DNA from: JBBKXP01 sp038251315
GTDB taxonomy: Bacteria > Pseudomonadota > Alphaproteobacteria > Rhodobacterales > Rhodobacteraceae
DNA: 12,850 nt
NCBI GenBank assembly: GCA_038251315.1
Contig: JBBSBK010000102.1
Span: forward strand, 1-12,850
Direction of reading: 5' to 3'
A model generated the notes under the pieces. That model was not told the DNA's origin and did no database searches. It was given only the letters and a program-made list of their open reading frames with translations. Shown piece after piece: positions 5,942 to 12,850 of the stretch (positions are counted from its first letter, which is position 1; each line of letters opens with the position of its first letter). The position numbers and the translations under genes are program-made.

Positions 5942-5966
5942 AGGGGGCAACCATTGCCCCCTTCTT
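5942..5966 (+). terminator. rplL-rpoB attenuator (partial terminator)
   Basis: AGGGGGCAA (5942-5950) and TTGCCCCCT (5954-5962) form a perfect 9-bp stem with a CCA loop, followed by TCTT. The strong stem and short, imperfect T-tract suit partial termination. Its place between rplL and rpoB matches the known attenuator of E. coli, which makes less rpoBC mRNA than rplJL mRNA. Confidence 0.65.
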
Positions 5967-6109
5967 GGGTAGGTTTCAATGGTCGGGAGGCTGCCGGTGG
6001 GACGGCGGTCACGGATGGACCTGAAACTGCAAAACCCGCTCTCAGATGGGCGTTGCGTCGCGGCCCGGCGATACAACCCCGCAGAGACATGAAAAAGGTG
6101 ATGACGCAC

Positions 6110-9100
6110 ATGGCGCAATCGTTCCTCGGCAACAAACGTATCCGCAAATACTACGGCAAGATCCGCGAAATCCTTGAAATGCCGAACCTGATCGAGGTTC
6201 AGAAGTCGTCGTACGACCTGTTCCTGCGGTCCGGCGACAGCCCGACGCCGCTGGACGGCGAAGGCATCAAGGGCGTGTTTCAGTCGGTGTTCCCGATCAA
6301 GGATTTCAACGAAACCGCCATTCTGGAATTCGTGAAATACGAGCTGGAAAAGCCGAAATACGATGTTGAGGAATGTCAGCAGCGCGACATGACCTATGCC
6401 GCCCCGCTCAAGGTCACGCTGCGCCTGATCGTGTTCGATGTAGACGCCGATACCGGCGCGAAATCGGTCAAGGACATCAAGGAACAGGACGTGTTCATGG
6501 GCGACATGCCCCTGATGACGCCGAACGGCACGTTCATTGTCAACGGCACCGAGCGGGTCATCGTATCCCAGATGCACCGCTCGCCCGGTGTGTTCTTTGA
6601 CCACGACAAGGGCAAGACGCACAGTTCAGGCAAATTGCTGTTCGCCTGCCGGATCATCCCCTATCGCGGCTCGTGGCTGGATTTCGAATTCGATGCCAAG
6701 GATCTGGTATTCGCGCGCATCGACCGTCGCCGCAAACTGCCGGTGACGACGCTGCTGTACGCCCTTGGTCTGGATCAAGAGGCGATCATGGACGCCTATT
6801 ACGACACCGTCGATTACAAGCTCGATAAAAAGGGCAAGTCGTGGACCACCAAATTCTTCCCCGAGCGGGTGCGTGGCACCCGTCCGACCGATGATCTGGT
6901 CGACGCCAAAACCGGCGAAGTCATCGCCAAGAAGGGTGAAAAGATCACCCCCCGCGCGGTCAAGAAACTGATCGACGAGGGCAACGTCAAAGACCTGCTG
7001 GTTCCGTTCAACCACATCGTCGGCAAATTCGTCGCCGAGGACATGATCAACGCAGAAACCGGCGCGATCTATGTCGAGGCGGGCGATGAACTGACCCTCG
7101 AGATGGACAAGGACGGCACCGTCATCGGTGGCACCGTCAAGGAACTGGTGGATGCGGGCGTCAAATCGGTGCCGGTGCTGGATATCGACAACATCAACGT
7201 CGGTCCCTACATCCGCAACACGATGAACGCCGACAAGAACATGAACCGCGAAACCGCGCTCATGGACATTTACCGCGTCATGCGCCCGGGCGAGCCGCCG
7301 ACCGTCGACGCCGCCGGTGCCCTGTTCGACACGCTGTTTTTCGATAGTGAGCGTTACGACCTGTCCGCCGTGGGCCGGGTCAAGATGAACATGCGTCTGA
7401 ACCTTGACGCCGCCGACACCCAGCGCACCCTGCGCCGCGAAGACATCGTCGCCTGTGTGAAAGCACTGGTCGAACTGCGCGACGGCAAAGGCGACATCGA
7501 CGACATCGACCACTTAGGCAACCGCCGGGTCCGGTCGGTTGGCGAATTGATGGAAAACCAGTATCGCGTTGGCCTGCTGCGGATGGAACGCGCGATCAAG
7601 GAACGCATGTCGTCGGTCGAGATTGACACCGTCATGCCCCAGGACCTGATCAACGCCAAACCGGCGGCAGCGGCTGTGCGCGAATTCTTTGGTTCCAGCC
7701 AGTTGTCGCAGTTCATGGACCAGACCAACCCACTCTCTGAGGTGACGCACAAGCGCCGCCTGTCGGCCCTTGGGCCGGGCGGTCTGACGCGTGAACGTGC
7801 CGGATTCGAGGTCCGCGACGTTCACCCGACCCACTATGGCCGGATGTGCCCGATCGAAACGCCCGAAGGGCCGAACATCGGTCTGATCAACAGCCTCGCC
7901 ACGTTCGCCCGCGTCAACAAATACGGCTTTATCGAAACCCCCTATCGCAAGGTGGTCGATGGCAAGGTCACGGACGAAGTCCAATACATGTCCGCGACCG
8001 AGGAAATGCGTCACACCGTGGCGCAAGCCAACGCGTCGCTCGACAAGGACATGCGGTTCGTCAACGATCTGGTCTCGACCCGCCAGAACGGCGAATACAC
8101 CCTTGCCCCGAACGACAGCGTCAGCCTGATCGACGTGTCGCCGAAACAGCTCGTTTCGGTCGCCGCTTCGCTCATCCCGTTCCTCGAAAACGACGACGCC
8201 AACCGCGCCCTGATGGGATCGAACATGCAGCGTCAGGCGGTCCCGCTGTTGCAGGCCGAGGCGCCGCTGGTTGGCACCGGCATCGAAGAAGTCGTGGCGC
8301 GTGACAGCGGTGCTGCGATCATGGCGAAACGCTCCGGCATCATCGACCAGGTCGATGCGGCCCGTATCGTTGTGCGTGCAACCTCCGATCTCGAACTTGG
8401 CGATGCCGGGGTCGATATTTACCGGATGCGCAAATTCCAGCGGTCCAACCAGAACACCTGCATCAACCAGCGGCCGCTGGTGAAGGTCGGCGATACGGTG
8501 GAAAAAGGGCAGGTCATCGCCGATGGCCCGTCGACCGACATGGGCGAACTGGCCCTTGGCAAGAACGTCATCGTCGCCTTCATGCCGTGGAATGGCTACA
8601 ACTACGAAGACTCGATCCTGATTTCCGAACGGATCACCCGCGACGACGTGTTCACGTCGATCCACATCGACGAATTCGAAGTGGCCGCACGTGACACCAA
8701 ACTTGGGCCAGAGGAAATCACCCGCGATATCCCTAACGTCGGCGAAGAAGCCCTGCGCAACCTTGACGAGGCGGGCATCGTCTATATCGGGGCTGAGGTC
8801 GGACCGGCAGACATCCTTGTGGGCAAGATCACCCCCAAGGGCGAAAGCCCGATGACGCCCGAAGAAAAGCTGTTGCGCGCCATTTTTGGTGAAAAGGCCA
8901 GCGACGTGCGCGACACGTCCCTGCGTCTGCCGCCGGGCGATTTCGGCACGGTGGTCGAGGTGCGGGTGTTCAACCGCCACGGCGTCGAAAAAGACGAACG
9001 TGCCCTGCAGATCGAGCGGGAAGAGGTCGAACGTCTGGGCCGTGACCGCGACGACGAACTCGCGATCCTTGACCGCAACATCTATGCGCGTCTGAAATCG

Positions 9101-10249
9101 ATGATCCTTGGCAAGGTCGCCGTCAAAGGCCCCAAAGGGTTCAAATCCGGCGCCGAAGTGACCGAGGATGTGCTGGCCGACCTGTCCCGTGGCCAGTGGT
9201 GGCTGCTGGCACTGAAAGACGAAAAGGATGCGCAGGTCGTTGAGGCCCTGAACGAGCAATACGAGATCCAGAAACGCACCCTCGATGCGCGGTTCGAAGA
9301 CAAGGTCGAAAAGGTGCGCCGTGGTGACGATCTGCCGCCGGGCGTAATGAAGATGGTCAAGGTGTTCGTGGCGGTCAAGCGCAAGCTGCAGCCGGGCGAC
9401 AAGATGGCCGGACGGCACGGCAACAAGGGCGTCATTTCCAAGGTTGTCCCGATGGAAGACATGCCGTTCCTTGCCGACGGCACCCCGGTCGATTTCGTGT
9501 TGAACCCGCTGGGTGTGCCATCGCGCATGAACGTCGGGCAGATCCTTGAAACCCACATGGGCTGGGCCGCGCGCGGTCTGGGGATAAAAATCGACGAGGC
9601 GCTGGGCGATTACCGGCGCAGCGGCGATCTGACCCCGGTGCGCGAGGCAATGAAACTGGCCTATGGCGACGACGTCTATGACGAAGGTCTGGTCAACATG
9701 TCCGAGGCCGATCTGGTCGAAGCGGCCGGTAACGTCACCCACGGCGTGCCGATCGCGACCCCGGTGTTCGACGGCGCGAAAGAGGCTGACGTCAACGACA
9801 GCCTGATCCGCGCCGGGTTCGATACCTCGGGGCAGTCGGTTCTGTTCGACGGGCGCACGGGCGAACAATTCGCGCGGAAAGTCACTGTCGGCGTCAAGTA
9901 CCTGCTGAAACTGCACCACCTTGTCGACGACAAGATCCACGCACGGTCGACCGGGCCTTACAGCCTTGTCACGCAGCAACCTCTGGGCGGCAAAGCCCAG
10001 TTCGGTGGCCAGCGTTTCGGCGAGATGGAGGTCTGGGCGTTGGAAGCTTACGGCGCGGCCTACACGTTGCAGGAAATGCTGACGGTCAAGTCGGACGACG
10101 TTGCCGGACGGACGAAAGTCTACGAAAGCATCGTCAAGGGCGAAGACAACTTTGAAGCCGGGATCCCGGAATCCTTCAACGTGCTGGTGAAAGAAGTCAG
10201 GGGCCTCGGCCTCAACATGGAACTCCTGGATGCGGAGGTGGACGACTAG
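6110..10249 (+). CDS. rpoB: DNA-directed RNA polymerase subunit beta
   Basis: RpoB is the second-largest core subunit of RNA polymerase and forms one side of the active-site cleft. The 1379-aa product is intact and of normal Rhodobacterales length. The rifampicin-binding cluster reads SQLSQFMDQTNPLSEVTHKRRLSALGPGG, with D537, H547, R550 and S552 at the places of E. coli D516, H526, R529 and S531, so it is the wild-type, sensitive pattern. The active-site lysines lie in PGDKMAGRHGNKGVIS (K1098 and K1106, the equivalents of K1065 and K1073). The C-terminus has GGKAQFGGQRFGEMEVWALEAYGAAYTLQEML. The frame is open further upstream to 5954, but the start is placed at 6110: MAQSFLG is the conserved N-terminus and AAGGTG (6095-6100) lies 9 bases upstream. 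An ATG at 6089 overlapping a short upstream frame is an alternative that adds seven residues. Confidence 0.98.
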   Translation: MAQSFLGNKRIRKYYGKIREILEMPNLIEVQKSSYDLFLRSGDSPTPLDGEGIKGVFQSVFPIKDFNETAILEFVKYELEKPKYDVEECQQRDMTYAAPLKVTLRLIVFDVDADTGAKSVKDIKEQDVFMGDMPLMTPNGTFIVNGTERVIVSQMHRSPGVFFDHDKGKTHSSGKLLFACRIIPYRGSWLDFEFDAKDLVFARIDRRRKLPVTTLLYALGLDQEAIMDAYYDTVDYKLDKKGKSWTTKFFPERVRGTRPTDDLVDAKTGEVIAKKGEKITPRAVKKLIDEGNVKDLLVPFNHIVGKFVAEDMINAETGAIYVEAGDELTLEMDKDGTVIGGTVKELVDAGVKSVPVLDIDNINVGPYIRNTMNADKNMNRETALMDIYRVMRPGEPPTVDAAGALFDTLFFDSERYDLSAVGRVKMNMRLNLDAADTQRTLRREDIVACVKALVELRDGKGDIDDIDHLGNRRVRSVGELMENQYRVGLLRMERAIKERMSSVEIDTVMPQDLINAKPAAAAVREFFGSSQLSQFMDQTNPLSEVTHKRRLSALGPGGLTRERAGFEVRDVHPTHYGRMCPIETPEGPNIGLINSLATFARVNKYGFIETPYRKVVDGKVTDEVQYMSATEEMRHTVAQANASLDKDMRFVNDLVSTRQNGEYTLAPNDSVSLIDVSPKQLVSVAASLIPFLENDDANRALMGSNMQRQAVPLLQAEAPLVGTGIEEVVARDSGAAIMAKRSGIIDQVDAARIVVRATSDLELGDAGVDIYRMRKFQRSNQNTCINQRPLVKVGDTVEKGQVIADGPSTDMGELALGKNVIVAFMPWNGYNYEDSILISERITRDDVFTSIHIDEFEVAARDTKLGPEEITRDIPNVGEEALRNLDEAGIVYIGAEVGPADILVGKITPKGESPMTPEEKLLRAIFGEKASDVRDTSLRLPPGDFGTVVEVRVFNRHGVEKDERALQIEREEVERLGRDRDDELAILDRNIYARLKSMILGKVAVKGPKGFKSGAEVTEDVLADLSRGQWWLLALKDEKDAQVVEALNEQYEIQKRTLDARFEDKVEKVRRGDDLPPGVMKMVKVFVAVKRKLQPGDKMAGRHGNKGVISKVVPMEDMPFLADGTPVDFVLNPLGVPSRMNVGQILETHMGWAARGLGIKIDEALGDYRRSGDLTPVREAMKLAYGDDVYDEGLVNMSEADLVEAAGNVTHGVPIATPVFDGAKEADVNDSLIRAGFDTSGQSVLFDGRTGEQFARKVTVGVKYLLKLHHLVDDKIHARSTGPYSLVTQQPLGGKAQFGGQRFGEMEVWALEAYGAAYTLQEMLTVKSDDVAGRTKVYESIVKGEDNFEAGIPESFNVLVKEVRGLGLNMELLDAEVDD

Positions 10250-10256
10250 GGGGGCC

Positions 10257-10301
10257 GAAAACTCTTGCAAGAGTTTTCCGAAGTTCCTTGCAAGGAACTT
10301 C
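10257..10301. repeat. Twin 22-bp palindromes between rpoB and rpoC
   Basis: Two perfect palindromes stand one base apart. The first has arms GAAAACTCTTG/CAAGAGTTTTC (10257-10278), the second GAAGTTCCTTG/CAAGGAACTTC (10280-10301). Both are exactly 22 bp and share the core TTGCAA. GGGG (10251-10254) and CCCC (10302-10305) flank the pair and could close it into a branched structure. As RNA they would form two strong hairpins after the rpoB stop without a T-run. As DNA they could be dimeric protein sites or a dispersed repeat element. Confidence 0.8.
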
Positions 10302-10341
10302 CCCCGATCGACCCGACGCACCCCAATTCAAGGAATTGAAG

Positions 10342-12850
<2,509 letters not shown>

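Noticed and set aside
5954..6109. N-terminal extension of RpoB by 52 residues
   Set aside because: It would begin at an ATT inside the attenuator hairpin and lacks similarity to RpoB N-termini; MAQSFLG at 6110 has its own ribosome binding site.
7514..10321. Minus-strand open frame of 935 codons opposite rpoB
   Set aside because: It lies wholly in the shadow of a strongly conserved gene. GC-rich third positions remove stops on the opposite strand, the translation resembles no family I know, and it has no clear start signal.

Overview
The window is a chromosomal translation/transcription cluster from an alphaproteobacterium, most likely of the Rhodobacteraceae (Roseobacter group). The evidence is the gene order tuf - tRNA-Trp - secE - nusG - rplK - rplA - rplJ - rplL - rpoB - rpoC, the GC-rich composition, and protein sequences (NusG, L10, RpoB starting MAQSFLG, RpoC starting MNQELTNN) that read like Rhodobacterales orthologues. 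Every long reading frame that looks like a real gene lies on the + strand; the long minus-strand frames are codon-bias shadows of these genes.

Layout. 1-638 is the 3' half of tuf (EF-Tu), closed by a strong 12-bp terminator hairpin (670-706). 798-1121 is a small DUF1992-family gene. A tRNA promoter (1302-1330) and tRNA-Trp(CCA) (1343-1418) follow. Between the tRNA and secE sits an accessory gene, a putative sulfotransferase-like protein (1482-2390), which is not part of the classical cluster. secE (2442-2642) and nusG (2851-3381) are separated by about 200 bases containing a hairpin plus T-tract that looks like an intrinsic terminator or attenuator. Then come rplK and rplA, overlapping by one base, rplJ with a structured leader of about 290 nt, rplL, a leader of about 250 nt with a probable attenuator, rpoB (1379 aa), and rpoC, which runs off the right edge after 836 codons.

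Function. EF-Tu and tRNA-Trp serve translation elongation. SecE is part of the protein export channel. NusG links RNA polymerase to ribosome or Rho. L11/L1 and L10/L7-L12 build the two ribosomal stalks. RpoB and RpoC form the catalytic core of RNA polymerase. The non-coding stretches carry most of the unusual signal: a probable L1-binding rRNA mimic before rplK, recurrent GTAAGATGGG hairpins at the ribosomal gene junctions, mutually exclusive hairpins before rplJ, an rplL-rpoB attenuator, and two adjacent 22-bp perfect palindromes with a common TTGCAA core between rpoB and rpoC.

No CRISPR array, insertion sequence, phage gene or clearly new multi-gene system is visible. The region is largely a conserved housekeeping locus with one accessory gene and notable RNA-level structure.
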